NCBI GenBank assembly: GCA_964384805.1
Contig: CAYLLO010000014.1
Span: 1-30,748 of the forward strand
Source of the DNA: HGM10611 sp964384805
GTDB lineage: Bacteria; Bacillota_I; Bacilli_A; ML615J-28; CAG-313
Direction of reading: 5' to 3'
DNA length: 30,748 nucleotides
Shown: in pieces, positions 30,689 to 30,748 of the stretch
How positions within the stretch are numbered: position 1 is the first letter of the stretch
Layout: each line of letters begins with the position of its first letter
The notes under the pieces: generated by a model
Database searches by the model: none
What the model saw: the letters and a program-made list of their open reading frames with translations, nothing else
What the model was told of the DNA's origin: nothing
Position numbers and translations under genes: made by a program

Positions 30689-30748
30689 GTCCGCTCATAT
30701 GACGTTAAACGTGGAGTATGGAAAGGAAACGACTTAGAAAACCGAGTA
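30689..30748 (+). other. Less AT-rich segment at the window edge, possibly a structured RNA
   Basis: The last 60 bases are visibly less AT-rich than their surroundings and contain a nested hairpin: TCATA (30695-30699) with TATGG (30717-30721), enclosing ACGT/ACGT (30702-30705 with 30709-30712). GAAA-type stretches follow. No ORF covers it. The look is that of the beginning of a non-coding RNA or the 5' part of a group II intron, but it is cut off and I cannot classify it. Confidence 0.25.

Overview
The window is strongly AT-rich DNA with short intergenic gaps and near-consensus Gram-positive signals. These are AAAGGAGG ribosome binding sites, sigma-A promoters with 17-base spacers and intrinsic terminators. 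TGA is a stop codon and TGG encodes Trp, so the code is standard. The gene set fits a low-GC member of the Bacillota (Bacilli; Erysipelotrichales, Haloplasmatales or Acholeplasma/Izemoplasma relatives). It includes a GluRS with an N-terminal extension, a PreP-like M16C protease, linked rsmD-coaD, a YlbJ-like sporulation membrane protein and DUF6273 lipoproteins. No rRNA, tRNA, CRISPR array or intact mobile element was found. Genus is not resolved.

Bases 1-3730 look accessory. They hold a small septoil-knot protein, a solitary DUF262/DUF1524 (GmrSD-type) putative restriction or defence nuclease, a membrane protein with a C-terminal zinc ribbon, and a decayed IS-like helix-turn-helix gene. Bases 3795-10061 hold single-gene units with their own promoters and mostly their own terminators: a SIS-domain protein, an M16C metalloprotease, prolyl-tRNA synthetase and, directly after it, a YbaK-type mischarged-tRNA deacylase. 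Bases 10071-13993 hold a promoter, a 33-codon ORF that looks like a leader peptide, a possible attenuator and two halves of a heterodimeric ABC exporter. The arrangement resembles bmrB-bmrC-bmrD of Bacillus.

Bases 14362-17884 hold rsmD-coaD on the plus strand, converging with a minus-strand amidase/LysM-ylbJ pair. Next is pnuC behind a consensus promoter and a strong leader terminator, a likely conditional control element. Bases 18000-22032 hold an unrecognised soluble protein with an InlB-type repeat, a minus-strand hemolysin-III/PAQR protein, and a minus-strand pair of DUF1624 membrane acyltransferase and acyl-CoA ligase. That pair could be a cell-surface acylation module.

Bases 22210-24510 encode a GH9 glycosidase without a signal peptide. 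The next 630 bases contain fragments of a C39 peptidase gene and a transposase-like gene, an orphan promoter-like sequence and a 20-bp terminator hairpin. The window ends with a DUF6273 lipoprotein (minus), an MntE-like manganese exporter coupled to a YccF-domain protein, glutamyl-tRNA synthetase, a second lipoprotein, and a less AT-rich, possibly structured segment cut off by the window edge.

The most interesting points are the putative leader-peptide attenuator before the ABC exporter, the pnuC leader, the DUF1624/acyl-CoA ligase pair and the cytoplasmic GH9 enzyme. All functions are inferred from motifs read by eye; no database search was run.
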